Shown here in pieces: positions 15,322-23,724 of a DNA stretch of 28,016 nt. The DNA lies in assembly GCA_903821905.1 (NCBI GenBank), contig CAIJMQ010000025.1:1-28016 (forward strand), in the 5' to 3' direction. The stretch's first letter is position 1, and each line of letters opens with the position of its first letter. Source of the stretch: an uncultured bacterium. Its GTDB lineage: Bacteria > CAIJMQ01. The notes beneath the pieces were generated by a model. It saw nothing but the letters and a program-made list of their open reading frames with translations. It ran no database searches and had not been told where the DNA came from. Both the position numbers and the translations under genes were made by a program.

Positions 15322-16656
15322 ATGCCTCTCCCAAAAGTTGCTATTGTCGGTCGTCCAAATGTGGGCAAGTCCACGTTCTTTAACCGCCTCACCCACAGCA
15401 GGGCTTCTATTATTGACCCTAAACCCGGCGTGACAAGAGACCGCCTCTATGGCGAAGTACACTGGGGCAGGACAAACTTTGAATTAATAGACACCGGCGG
15501 TTTAATCCCTGACGACACGGAAAAACTAACCCAAGAAATAAAAAAGCAGGTATCTTTCGGTATCCAAGAAGCAGGCCTCATCCTCTTCCTGGTTGACGGC
15601 AAAGAAGGGCTTCATCGCTGGGATGAGGAAATCTGCGAATTGTTAAGAAAAACTGGCAAACCCGTTATTCTTGTAGTCAACAAAATAGAAGGTACCAACA
15701 GGGAGTTTCATTCCGCTGTTTTTTATAAATTAGGATTCACCGACACAATCGCAATCTCCTCAACTCACGGACTAAACATAAACGAACTTATGGAAAAGAT
15801 TGTAAATAAAATTCCTGCAGGAGAAAAAGAGAGAGCCCCAAAACCTCCAAAGCTAATGATTGTCGGGCATCCCAATGTCGGTAAATCAACAATAATCAAC
15901 AACCTTTTGAACAGCGAAAGAGTAATCGTGCACAATGTCCCCGGAACCACGAGAGACATCGTTGAAATACCGTTTTCTTTCCGCGGAGATAATTTCCTGC
16001 TCCTTGATACAAGCGGTATAAGACGCGAGGGAAGAATAAAAGAGGGATTAGAAAAAGTAGCGGTCAAGAAAACCAAAAGAGCCATAGCAGAAGCGGACTT
16101 GATATTCTTCCTGCTTGATTTGAGCAGTTTAGGCATAATAAGAGAGGACTTATCAATCGCTTCTTTCCTGGAAGAAAACGCAAAAGCAGTAATAATCCTG
16201 TTAAACAAATGCGACCTCATTAAAGAAAAACACCGGGAAGAATATCTGGAATCGGCAAAAAAAGCCCTCAGCTTTCTCGGCTTCGCCCCTTTCATATTCA
16301 CTTCGGGTATAAACGGCGAAAACCTTGACTTCGCCCTTAATCAGGCAAGGCGAATACTCCTCGCCTATAAAACACCTCTTAAACAGGATGAAATAACCAA
16401 GTCATTAAACGAGATAAGAGCAATGCGAGCCCCCAGAAAAGGAACAAAAATCTATTCCTTATCCCCAAGCCCCCTTAACCCATACACCCTCATATTAAAA
16501 ACAAATAACCCGTCGGGGATTGATAAAACCTATTTGAAATTCATCACAAATTTCCTGCACGAAAAATTCGGATTGGAAGGAATACCGCTTAGAATCAAAA
16601 TCAAAAACACCCGCCAAAAACACGGCGGTCCAGGAAAAATTAGAAGGGGAAAATAA
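15322..16656 (+). CDS. der: GTPase Der (EngA), ribosome assembly
   Basis: A double GTPase needed for 50S subunit assembly. The first G domain has GRPNVGKS at residues 10-17, GVTRDR, DTGG and NKIEG; the second has GHPNVGKS at 182-189, GTTRDI, DTSG and NKCD. A C-terminal KH-like domain of about 100 residues ends in the conserved NTRQKHGGPGKIRRGK. The open frame reaches upstream to a TTG at 15274, but Der proteins begin a few residues before VAIVGRPNVG, so the ATG at 15322 is chosen (444 residues, normal length). The ribosome site is weak (AGGAA 13 bases upstream), so a GTG start at 15286 remains possible. Confidence 0.94.
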   Translation: MPLPKVAIVGRPNVGKSTFFNRLTHSRASIIDPKPGVTRDRLYGEVHWGRTNFELIDTGGLIPDDTEKLTQEIKKQVSFGIQEAGLILFLVDGKEGLHRWDEEICELLRKTGKPVILVVNKIEGTNREFHSAVFYKLGFTDTIAISSTHGLNINELMEKIVNKIPAGEKERAPKPPKLMIVGHPNVGKSTIINNLLNSERVIVHNVPGTTRDIVEIPFSFRGDNFLLLDTSGIRREGRIKEGLEKVAVKKTKRAIAEADLIFFLLDLSSLGIIREDLSIASFLEENAKAVIILLNKCDLIKEKHREEYLESAKKALSFLGFAPFIFTSGINGENLDFALNQARRILLAYKTPLKQDEITKSLNEIRAMRAPRKGTKIYSLSPSPLNPYTLILKTNNPSGIDKTYLKFITNFLHEKFGLEGIPLRIKIKNTRQKHGGPGKIRRGK

Positions 16657-16708
16657 TTATATGAAAATGGTAAATTTAAAGGCAATTCTCTAAAATAGGA
16701 GTGATAAT

Positions 16709-16756
16709 ATGAAAAAATGCCCTTATTACGGCAAGGATATTGAAAGGATGAGATAA
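16709..16756 (+). other. Short leader-like ORF, possible remnant of a zinc-ribbon start
   Basis: A 15-codon ORF, MKKCPYYGKDIERMR, with a good AGGAG site seven bases upstream. Its stop TAA overlaps the ATG of the next gene (TAATG). It looks like the standard opening of zinc-ribbon proteins (MKKCPYCGK) in which the second cysteine codon has become tyrosine. It may be a decayed duplicate of the following gene's N-terminus, or a leader peptide that couples translation. Too short to call a gene with confidence. Confidence 0.4.
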
Positions 16757-17181
16757 TGCCGATTGTTGATATGCGATGCCCTCGTTGTGGGAAACAAGCC
16801 ACAGAGTACGAGAAAAACAAGTGGCGATGTTTAATCTGTAACAATAAATTTATATATGAGACCCCTGTTCAACCTAACAGTTGTACTGTAGAACAGCATG
16901 TCAACCAAACCATTTTCGACAAGCAGGCTCAGCCAAAAACAAAGTGGTATTTTAAAACTCCTTGGATAGTTATTGCTTTTCTAAGTGTAGGCCCCCTGGC
17001 TTTGCCGATGGTTTGGTTTAATCCCCGTTTCAGCCAGAAAACAAAGATAATCGTAAGTATCGTAACTATAATAATTGTTATTTTAAGTTATTATTTATTG
17101 GGTTATTTATTTACTAATCTCTGGAAGTGGTTTAATACAGGATACTTAAACCAGACTGATAACCTCTTCCAAGGTTTTTAG
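16756..17181 (+). CDS. Zinc-ribbon membrane protein of unknown function
   Basis: A 141-residue protein. The N-terminal zinc ribbon has Cys8-x2-Cys11 and Cys25-x2-Cys28 (MRCPRCGK and RCLICNN). After a linker come two predicted membrane helices (about residues 70-90 and 95-120, WIVIAFLSVGPLALPMVWF and IIVSIVTIIIVILSYYLLGY). This zinc_ribbon plus two-TM layout is common among small bacterial proteins of unknown role. An AAAGGATG site precedes the ATG. It lies between der and plsY in the same orientation. No function can be assigned. Confidence 0.72.
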   Translation: MPIVDMRCPRCGKQATEYEKNKWRCLICNNKFIYETPVQPNSCTVEQHVNQTIFDKQAQPKTKWYFKTPWIVIAFLSVGPLALPMVWFNPRFSQKTKIIVSIVTIIIVILSYYLLGYLFTNLWKWFNTGYLNQTDNLFQGF

Positions 17182-17205
17182 ATCATATTATCAACAAAAT
17201 AAATT

Positions 17206-17829
17206 ATGAGTTTAATAATAGTCATACTTACCGGATATATTCTCGGTTCTCTGCCTTTTAGTTTCTGGTTGGGTAGATTAAAGGGCGTTGATTTAAGAAA
17301 TATAGGCAGCGGGAATATCGGGGCTACGAATCTTGCAAGGGCTTTGGGAGCAAGATGGGGGCTTCTCGCTTTTCTCCTTGATATGGGGAAAGGTTTTATA
17401 GCTGTATTTTTAGCGGGATATATTTCTACGTTTTTTACGGATAATATTGTATCTGTCACGCTACTTCAAATAATAGGCGGAATAGCGAGTATCATTGGGC
17501 ATAACTGGAGTATTTGGTTAAAGTTTAAGGGTGGCAAAGGCGTTGCCACTTCGGCAGGAGTGTTTTTTGGGCTTGCTCCGATACCGTTACTATTGGCGCT
17601 GGCAATGTGGCTTGTTGTCTTCGCATTGTTCAGGTATGTTTCGCTTGCTTCTATTATCTCGTCAATATCTCTGCCGCTTTATATGTGGTATAAAAAGGTT
17701 GACTCATCGATTATAATATTCGGCTGTATAGTGTGTATACTTATCATTATCAGACATCGCCCGAATATTATAAGATTGATAAAGGGAAAAGAAAATAGGT
17801 TTAGTAATCGACCAAAAACTAAAAGATGA
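17206..17829 (+). CDS. plsY: Glycerol-3-phosphate acyltransferase PlsY
   Basis: A 207-residue polytopic membrane enzyme that acylates glycerol 3-phosphate from acyl-phosphate, the first step of phospholipid synthesis. The motif GSGNIGATNLARALG carries the family-defining Ser/Asn/Ala pattern, and KFKGGKGVATSAGV is the second loop motif. There are about five membrane helices. Length is normal. No Shine-Dalgarno is visible before the ATG. Its stop overlaps the gpsA start (ATGA), coupling it to the enzyme that makes its substrate. Confidence 0.95.
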   Translation: MSLIIVILTGYILGSLPFSFWLGRLKGVDLRNIGSGNIGATNLARALGARWGLLAFLLDMGKGFIAVFLAGYISTFFTDNIVSVTLLQIIGGIASIIGHNWSIWLKFKGGKGVATSAGVFFGLAPIPLLLALAMWLVVFALFRYVSLASIISSISLPLYMWYKKVDSSIIIFGCIVCILIIIRHRPNIIRLIKGKENRFSNRPKTKR

Positions 17830-18818
17830 TAAACATTTCAGTTATAGGTGCGGGTGGTTGGGGAACGGCGCTTGCTGTTCATCTGGCTAAAAAGAAATAC
17901 AACGTTACGCTTTGGGAAAATTTTCCTGATTACTTGAAGGTTCTCCAAGCAAAAAGAGAAAACATTAAGTTTCTGCCCGGGATTAAAATTCCCAAGGAAA
18001 TTGTTCTCACGTCGGATATTAATATTGCAGTAAAAGATAAAGATGTAATCGTGCTGGCTGTCCCGTCGCAACATTTAAGGAAGGTACTTGAGCAAATGAA
18101 GGGGTTTGGCAATAAAACGCTTTTTGTGTCTGTTGTAAAAGGGATTGAGGAGAATACACTCCTTAGAATGTCTGAAGTTGCAAAAGATGTGTTGGGAGAT
18201 ATTAATGTCGGCGTTTTATCCGGCCCTTCTCACGCCATAGAAGTTGCAAAAGATATTCCTACAACAGTGGTGGGTGCCGGAAATGCTGAAATTGCCAAAA
18301 GAATACAAGAAATTTTTATGGGGGGGAATTTAAGGGTTTATAATAATACGGATGTGGTCGGTGTTGAGTTGGGCGGTGCTTTGAAAAATATTATAGCGAT
18401 TGGCTGCGGTATATCTGACGGGCTGGGATATGGAGATAATACTAAAGCTGCTCTTATGACAAGGGGATTGGTTGAGATTTCGCGGCTCGGCATAAAGATG
18501 GGTGCAGACCCTTTAACATTTGCAGGTTTGGCAGGGATGGGAGATATGATTGTCACCTGTACGTCAAAGCATTCCAGAAACAGAAAAGTGGGCGAAGAAA
18601 TAGGCAGCGGAAAAAGTTTAAATGAAGTATTAAAAAATATGGAGATGGTGGCGGAAGGCGTGTGGACTGTAAAATCCGCTTTGAAACTCGAGAGTAAATT
18701 AGGAGTAGAAATGCCCATAAGCCATGCGGTTTATGATGTTTTATGGAAAGGGAAAAATCCTCTGATTGCAGTAGGAGAATTAATGGGTAGAACCCCCAAA
18801 GAAGAATCTCTAACATAA
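17826..18818 (+). CDS. gpsA: NAD(P)H-dependent glycerol-3-phosphate dehydrogenase
   Basis: A 330-residue GpsA that reduces dihydroxyacetone phosphate to sn-glycerol 3-phosphate for lipid synthesis. The Rossmann motif is GAGGWGTALAVHLA near the N-terminus. VPSQHLR, SGPSHAIEVA, GGALKNIIAIGCGI (catalytic Lys) and GLAGMGDMIVTCTS follow, and the length is standard. The start overlaps the plsY stop by four bases, so the plsY-gpsA pair forms a translationally coupled module. Confidence 0.96.
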   Translation: MINISVIGAGGWGTALAVHLAKKKYNVTLWENFPDYLKVLQAKRENIKFLPGIKIPKEIVLTSDINIAVKDKDVIVLAVPSQHLRKVLEQMKGFGNKTLFVSVVKGIEENTLLRMSEVAKDVLGDINVGVLSGPSHAIEVAKDIPTTVVGAGNAEIAKRIQEIFMGGNLRVYNNTDVVGVELGGALKNIIAIGCGISDGLGYGDNTKAALMTRGLVEISRLGIKMGADPLTFAGLAGMGDMIVTCTSKHSRNRKVGEEIGSGKSLNEVLKNMEMVAEGVWTVKSALKLESKLGVEMPISHAVYDVLWKGKNPLIAVGELMGRTPKEESLT

Positions 18819-18827
18819 AGGAATTTT

Positions 18828-19400
18828 ATGACAGATACCAGTGTAAAAGAAAAACAAGCTTTTATAGAAGCACAGTTTAAAAATTTAGGGGTAACGTCTA
18901 CATTTTTATTGCCGATTATTGCCTTCCTTGGTTTCAAGGCTCAGGATATTCTTCCTTTTTTATTCGGGAAAGAATCTCAATTTATGGTTTTGCCATTCCA
19001 GATTATCGTCTGGGCTGTGATTTTTGTTTATTACAGTTATGTACTATTGAGGATAGCATTGTTTCTAAATAAAAAACAGACAATTTTACTTAGTTTGGCA
19101 GTAGAAGCCCTTTCTGCAATGGTATTAAATTTTTCCCTAATACCGGGTTATGGGTTAGTAGGATTAAGCATAGCTTCTGTTGTTACGGGGATACTAATGT
19201 TCTTCTTTATCATCTTTTCTCTTGCAAAGGACGGGATAAGGATACCCCTGTATAAGTCTTATGAGAAACCCGTCATTGCAACTATGGGATTGACTCTCGT
19301 CTTGCATTATGTGGATTCGTGGCCTTTTCCGCTCATTCTTTTCTGTAGTATAGTTGGTTATTGTTTAATCTTGATAATAACTTGTGCTTTGGATAAATAA
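18828..19400 (+). CDS. C-terminal half of a polysaccharide flippase (Wzx/MATE-like), probably truncated
   Basis: A 190-residue membrane protein with about five to six helices. ILPFLFGKESQ, LRIALFLNKKQTILL and MVLNFSLIPGYGLVGLSIASV match the second half of Wzx-type oligosaccharide flippases (polysaccharide biosynthesis C-terminal domain). Full members have about 12-14 helices and 400-500 residues, so the first half is missing. An AAAGGA ribosome site precedes the ATG, and the frame is open throughout, so it may still be expressed. It sits between gpsA and the rpsB promoter with no glycan genes around. Either a 5'-truncated remnant or a stand-alone half; remnant is more likely. Confidence 0.65.
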   Translation: MTDTSVKEKQAFIEAQFKNLGVTSTFLLPIIAFLGFKAQDILPFLFGKESQFMVLPFQIIVWAVIFVYYSYVLLRIALFLNKKQTILLSLAVEALSAMVLNFSLIPGYGLVGLSIASVVTGILMFFFIIFSLAKDGIRIPLYKSYEKPVIATMGLTLVLHYVDSWPFPLILFCSIVGYCLILIITCALDK

Positions 19401-19440
19401 AGCTGCTGACCTAAGGAGATTTTCGCCCTGGTTTGTCCAA

Positions 19441-19470
19441 TTGCAATAAAAATTTAAGCTGTGATATAAT
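19441..19470 (+). promoter_or_regulatory. Promoter of the rpsB-tsf operon
   Basis: TTGCAA (19441-19446), an 18-base spacer, and a consensus TATAAT (19465-19470) with an extended TGN before it. It lies 92 bases before the rpsB TTG and leaves an untranslated leader of about 85 bases, long enough for S2 autoregulation, though I could not identify a defined S2-binding fold. Confidence 0.75.
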
Positions 19471-19547
19471 TCTGAGCTTTAAAACTTTAAGTTATCAACA
19501 CCTGCTCTGATGTTAGGTCGGAGTAAAATTAGTAAATTGACAAGTAC

Positions 19548-19554
19548 AAGGAGG
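19548..19554 (+). promoter_or_regulatory. Ribosome binding site for the TTG start of rpsB
   Basis: AAGGAGG seven bases before the TTG at 19562. It supports the non-ATG start. Confidence 0.8.
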
Positions 19555-19561
19555 ATATATC

Positions 19562-20422
19562 TTGACCAAGGAAGTTATTTCGGTTTCTGAAGCATTGGAA
19601 TTAGCAATACATTTCGGGCATCCCACAAACAGATGGAACCCCAAGATGGCGCAGTATATTTACGGCAAAAAAGAAGGTATACATATTATTGACCTCACCA
19701 AAACAGTTAAAAAATTTCAGGAAGCTTATGATTTTGTTAAACAACTGGCAAAAGAGGGAAAGACCTTTTTGTTTGTAGGCACAAAGAAACAAGCACAGGA
19801 AGTGGTGCTCGCCGAAGCAAAGAGGGGTGAGCTTTTCTATGTCATTGACAGATGGCTTGGCGGGACACTGACAAATTTTGAGACATTGCAAAAATCTATA
19901 GCTCGTCTTAAAGAACTTGAATTAATGGAAGAATCCGGCAAATTAGAGCTGTTAACCAAAAAAGAAGCTTCCAAACTAAAGAAAGAGAAAGACAAACTCG
20001 ATAAAAATTTCTGCGGCATAAAGAATATGAACCGTTTCCCAGACTGTGTGTTTATCGTTGATACTCACAAAGAAAAAATAGCTGTCGCGGAAGCAAGGAA
20101 GCTGAAGATACCAATAGTAGCTCTGGTAGATACGAACTGTAATCCTGAAGAAATTGATTATCCTATCCCTGCCAACGACGATACTATAAGATCTATTAAT
20201 TTAATTACATCCCGATTGGTAGATGGTATTTTAGAAGGGAAGAAAGAATCTATTAAGCCGATAAAGAAAAGCGACAAGAAGGAGACTGATTCAGAAACCA
20301 CCCCCGAAGTTAAGGAAGAAAAAACACCTGCGCATTCTGAACACAGCAAGGTGACAGAGAGAAAAGAAGCAAAGGAACATGCCTCACCAAAGACAGTGAG
20401 TCATGGCGGGGGTGCCCAATGA
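19562..20422 (+). CDS. rpsB: 30S ribosomal protein S2 with charged C-terminal extension
   Basis: A 286-residue S2. The core motifs are [66 protein letters not shown] and the closing [13 protein letters not shown]. Usual S2 is 230-260 residues; here about 55 residues of Lys/Glu/Ser-rich, low-complexity sequence follow the core. The start is TTG, backed by AAGGAGG. Its stop overlaps the tsf ATG (ATGA). It opens the conserved rpsB-tsf-pyrH-frr cluster. Confidence 0.97.
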   Translation: MTKEVISVSEALELAIHFGHPTNRWNPKMAQYIYGKKEGIHIIDLTKTVKKFQEAYDFVKQLAKEGKTFLFVGTKKQAQEVVLAEAKRGELFYVIDRWLGGTLTNFETLQKSIARLKELELMEESGKLELLTKKEASKLKKEKDKLDKNFCGIKNMNRFPDCVFIVDTHKEKIAVAEARKLKIPIVALVDTNCNPEEIDYPIPANDDTIRSINLITSRLVDGILEGKKESIKPIKKSDKKETDSETTPEVKEEKTPAHSEHSKVTERKEAKEHASPKTVSHGGGAQ

Positions 20423-21012
20423 GCGCGAAAATAGATATGTCTCTTATTAAAACATTGAGAGGGCGAACCGATGCACCTATTATGGATTGTAAAACTGCAT
20501 TGGAAGAAACCGGCGGAGATTTGACGAAAGCCGCAGAAGTATTGAGAAGAAAAGGCATTACTAAAGGGCAGGAAAAGAAAGATAGAGTAACTTCGGAAGG
20601 CTTGATTGCTTCATATATACATTTTGGAGGAAAAATCGGTGTCTTGGTAGAAATTAACTGTGAAACGGATTTTGTTGCAAGAACCGAAGAATTTAAAAAC
20701 TTGGTCAAGGACGTTACGATGCATATAGCAGCAAGCAATCCCAAATATCTTTCACAGGAAGACGTTCCATCAGATGTGCTAAAGAAAGAAACTGATCTTT
20801 ATAATTCTCAAGTCAAAGATAAGCCCGCAGCAGTGGTAGAGAAAATAACAAAAGGCAAGCTTAAAAAGTTTTTCTCCGAAGTGTGTCTGTTAAGCCAGCC
20901 GTTTATTAAAGACCCCAATATCACAGTAGGGGAATACATAAGCTCATATATAGGTAAAATCAAAGAGAACATTAGGCTGAAAAGATTCATCCGTTATCAA
21001 CTTGGAGAGTAG
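20419..21012 (+). CDS. tsf: Translation elongation factor Ts, short form
   Basis: A 197-residue EF-Ts, the nucleotide-exchange factor for EF-Tu. The UBA-like N-terminus has [18 protein letters not shown], followed by [15 protein letters not shown], the main contact with EF-Tu. The C-terminal dimerisation region is short, so the protein is near 200 residues rather than about 280 as in E. coli; short forms occur in many phyla. The ATG overlaps the rpsB stop, giving coupled translation. Confidence 0.97.
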   Translation: MSAKIDMSLIKTLRGRTDAPIMDCKTALEETGGDLTKAAEVLRRKGITKGQEKKDRVTSEGLIASYIHFGGKIGVLVEINCETDFVARTEEFKNLVKDVTMHIAASNPKYLSQEDVPSDVLKKETDLYNSQVKDKPAAVVEKITKGKLKKFFSEVCLLSQPFIKDPNITVGEYISSYIGKIKENIRLKRFIRYQLGE

Positions 21013-21024
21013 TACGGTAAAACC

Positions 21025-21047
21025 TAAATCCAAAGGTTTAGGATTTA
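21025..21047 (+). repeat. Inverted repeat between tsf and pyrH
   Basis: TAAATCC (21025-21031) and GGATTTA (21041-21047) are perfect complements around a 9-base loop. A competing CCTAAA/TTTAGG pair overlaps them, so two exclusive hairpins can form just before the pyrH ribosome site. No U-run follows, so it is not a standard terminator. Possible weak attenuator or mRNA-processing site. Confidence 0.35.
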
Positions 21048-21067
21048 TTAAAAGAAAGTGAGGCTTC

Positions 21068-21784
21068 ATGTCAAAACCTTTGTATAGGCGTATATTGGTG
21101 AAGCTCTCCGGGGAATTCTTAGGTAATCTTAAAGATAAAGTTTCCTCAAATAATCCGCTAAACAGTTTTATCTGCCAGGTAAAAGATATAAAAAAAGACA
21201 CTTCGTTAGAAATTGCTATTGTTGGCGGAGCCGGGAATATTATCCGTGGGTTAAGTGCGCAAGAGAATGGAATAGACAGGTACACTTCGGATTATATGGG
21301 TATGATAGGGACATTAATCAATGCTCTTTATTTAAAAGATATGCTATCAAAAAATGGCATGAAGAGTGCCATTATGAGTGCATTAGAAATAAAAAACATC
21401 TGTCCTCTGTTTGCTAAAGATAGGGCTTTAAAACTTTTGGGTAAAGGGGAAATAGTCATTTTGCCAGGGGGGACAGGCAATCCCTACTTCACGACCGATA
21501 CTGCCGCTGCATTAAGAACTATAGAATTAGAAGCCGATATACTATTAAAAGCTACAAAAGTTGATGGAGTTTATAACTGCGACCCCGTGATTAATCCCAA
21601 AGCTAACAAATTTGACCATCTTACTTATCAGCAGGTTATCGAGAAAAATTTGAAGGTTATGGACTTAACTGCAATCTCGTTGTGTAAAGAAAATAATCTG
21701 CCCATTATAGTTTTTGATATCCAGAAACCAAATAGTATTAGCAGGATATTAAAAGGTGAAAAAGTCGGGACAATAATAAAGTAA
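21068..21784 (+). CDS. pyrH: Uridylate kinase (UMP kinase)
   Basis: A 238-residue amino-acid-kinase family enzyme that phosphorylates UMP to UDP. RRILVKLSGEFLG opens the fold. AIVGGAGNIIRG, MGMIGTLINALYLKDML, the GGTGNPYFTTDTAAALR nucleotide/substrate loop and LLKATKVDGVYNCDP follow. Length is standard. A GTGAGG site lies close (4 bases) to the ATG. It stands in its usual place between tsf and frr. Confidence 0.97.
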   Translation: MSKPLYRRILVKLSGEFLGNLKDKVSSNNPLNSFICQVKDIKKDTSLEIAIVGGAGNIIRGLSAQENGIDRYTSDYMGMIGTLINALYLKDMLSKNGMKSAIMSALEIKNICPLFAKDRALKLLGKGEIVILPGGTGNPYFTTDTAAALRTIELEADILLKATKVDGVYNCDPVINPKANKFDHLTYQQVIEKNLKVMDLTAISLCKENNLPIIVFDIQKPNSISRILKGEKVGTIIK

Positions 21785-21804
21785 AATATAAAAGAGGAGG
21801 GACG

Positions 21805-22362
21805 ATGATTAAAGATGTTTTAAAGAAAGCTGAGGAAAGCATGAAACATTGTGTTGATAATCTCGCCCACGAATTTCTTGTTATAAGAACAGGGAAGGCT
21901 ACTCCTTCGCTTCTTGATAATGTAAGGGTTTCCTACTACAACACGCCTACTCCCATCAATCATTTAGCTTCTGTAGCTGCCCAAGACGCCGGATTAATTG
22001 TGGTAAAACCCTGGGACAAGAACATACTGGGTGAAATAAAAAGTGCTATTCTGGAGGCTAACTTGGGTTTAGTGCCGTCCATAGAAGGAGAAATAATTAA
22101 AATACCTATTCCTTCTCTTTCCAACGAAAGAAGGCAGGAGCTTATCAAGTTAGTGCACCGAGTAGCTGAAGAGGCAAGGGTTTCTATTCGCAACAAAAGA
22201 AGAGATGCAAAAGAAGAAATTGAAAAAATAGAAAAAGGGGGGCACATCTCCGAAGATGATTCCAAAAGAGGCATTAAAGACCTCGATAAATTAACCTCAA
22301 ATGCTATAGAAAAAATTGACAAGAATTTAGCTGACAAGGAAAAAGAAATCGGACAAGTTTAA
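21805..22362 (+). CDS. frr: Ribosome recycling factor
   Basis: A 185-residue RRF, which with EF-G splits post-termination ribosomes. ARTGKATPSLLDNV-type N-terminal segment (here IRTGKATPSLLDNVRVSYY), NHLASVAAQDAGLIVVKPWD, and the C-terminal coiled domain with SIRNKRRDAKEEI are present. Length is exact for the family. The ribosome site AGGAGGG is strong. In many genomes uppS follows frr; here dnaB follows after 3 bases. Confidence 0.97.
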   Translation: MIKDVLKKAEESMKHCVDNLAHEFLVIRTGKATPSLLDNVRVSYYNTPTPINHLASVAAQDAGLIVVKPWDKNILGEIKSAILEANLGLVPSIEGEIIKIPIPSLSNERRQELIKLVHRVAEEARVSIRNKRRDAKEEIEKIEKGGHISEDDSKRGIKDLDKLTSNAIEKIDKNLADKEKEIGQV

Positions 22363-22365
22363 TTT

Positions 22366-23718
22366 ATGGCTAACCTAAAAAGTATTCCAGAAAGAATCCC
22401 TCCTCAGAATTTAGAAGCTGAGATTGCCGTTTTGGGTTCTCTGTTGCTTGATAAAAACTTGATAGACATCGCGGGGGAAAAACTAAAACCTGAAAATTTC
22501 TACAGTAAAGAACACCAGTTAATTTTTAAAGCGATCTTGGAGCTATATAGCAATGATAAGCCGGTAGATTTAATATCTCTTACTGACTGGTTGAAAAAGA
22601 AAGGTGAGTTAGAAAAAATAGGGGGGCCCGCGTTTTTGGGCAGTCTTCTGTCTGCTATACCAACTCCTGCGAACATAGAACACTATGCATTGATTGTTAG
22701 AGAAAAATCTATTTTGAGAGAGCTTATAGACATTTCAAACGATATAACAAACAAATGCTATGCCGGCAAAGAAGACGGGGCAAAAATTCTTGATAAAGCA
22801 GAACAAAGTATTTTCAATATAGCCCAACAGAGAATCGTCTCCGGTTTTATACACATAAAAGACCTTATTTCCGATTCTATGGAACTGGCAGAAAAACTTT
22901 CCAAGAAAAAGGGATACATAACGGGGCTACCAACCGGGTTTAAAGATTTGGACGATAGGACATCAGGGCTACATCCTTCAGACCTTATAATAATCGCCGG
23001 AAGACCTTCGATGGGTAAAACGAGCCTCGCAATGAATATTGCAAGAAATGTTGCCGTGGAAGAAAAGAAAGCGGTCGCAATCTTTTCCCTTGAAATGTCA
23101 AAGGAACAGTTAGTCCAGAGATTACTTTGTGTTGAAGCAAGGGTTAATTCTCATGGGTTAAGAACAGGTTTCCTGGCAGAGGAAGATTGGCCCAAATTAG
23201 CAGTAGGCGCAGGGGTTCTATCCGAAGCTCCAATATTTATAGACGACTCATCTACTCTTAACGTCTTGGAACTGCGGGCTAAAGCAAGAAGGTTGAAAGC
23301 AAAACAAGATATTTCTATTATTATTTTGGATTATATACAACTTATGAGCGCAGCAACATCTACGGAAAATCGGCAACAGGAAATAGCTGAAATATCCCGG
23401 GCTTTAAAAGGTTTAGCCAGAGAATTACAAATTCCGATTATTGCCGTATCACAACTTTCCCGCAGAGTGGAGACAAGAGGAGACAGCCATCGCCCGATAC
23501 TTTCGGATTTAAGAGAATCCGGCGCATTGGAACAAGATGCAGACGTGGTGATGCTCTTAGTAAGGGAAGAATATTATAACCCCGAAAATGAAGAGGCAAA
23601 GGGGAAGGCGTTGTTAAACATAGCCAAGCAGAGAAACGGCCCAACCGGCGACATAGAACTCGCTTTCCTCAAAGAGTATACAAGGTTTGAAGATCTCTCT
23701 TCCGCAAGTGAAGAATGA
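22366..23718 (+). CDS. dnaB: Replicative DNA helicase DnaB
   Basis: A 450-residue hexameric helicase. The N-terminal domain begins IPPQNLEAEIAVLGSLLLD. The RecA-like domain has Walker A in AGRPSMGKTSLAMNIA (about 211-226), SLEMSKEQL, Walker B in IIILDYIQLMS, and RPILSDLRESGALEQDADVV near the end. Length is normal and no intein is present. No clear Shine-Dalgarno is seen; translation is probably coupled to frr three bases upstream. dnaB is more commonly near rplI, so its place here is a local rearrangement. Confidence 0.97.
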   Translation: MANLKSIPERIPPQNLEAEIAVLGSLLLDKNLIDIAGEKLKPENFYSKEHQLIFKAILELYSNDKPVDLISLTDWLKKKGELEKIGGPAFLGSLLSAIPTPANIEHYALIVREKSILRELIDISNDITNKCYAGKEDGAKILDKAEQSIFNIAQQRIVSGFIHIKDLISDSMELAEKLSKKKGYITGLPTGFKDLDDRTSGLHPSDLIIIAGRPSMGKTSLAMNIARNVAVEEKKAVAIFSLEMSKEQLVQRLLCVEARVNSHGLRTGFLAEEDWPKLAVGAGVLSEAPIFIDDSSTLNVLELRAKARRLKAKQDISIIILDYIQLMSAATSTENRQQEIAEISRALKGLARELQIPIIAVSQLSRRVETRGDSHRPILSDLRESGALEQDADVVMLLVREEYYNPENEEAKGKALLNIAKQRNGPTGDIELAFLKEYTRFEDLSSASEE

Positions 23719-23724
23719 GTTTTT

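Noticed and set aside
19408-19519. GACCTAA and TTAGGTC complementary pair flanking the rpsB promoter
   Set aside because: About 100 bases apart and on opposite sides of the promoter; no sign that both are on one transcript.
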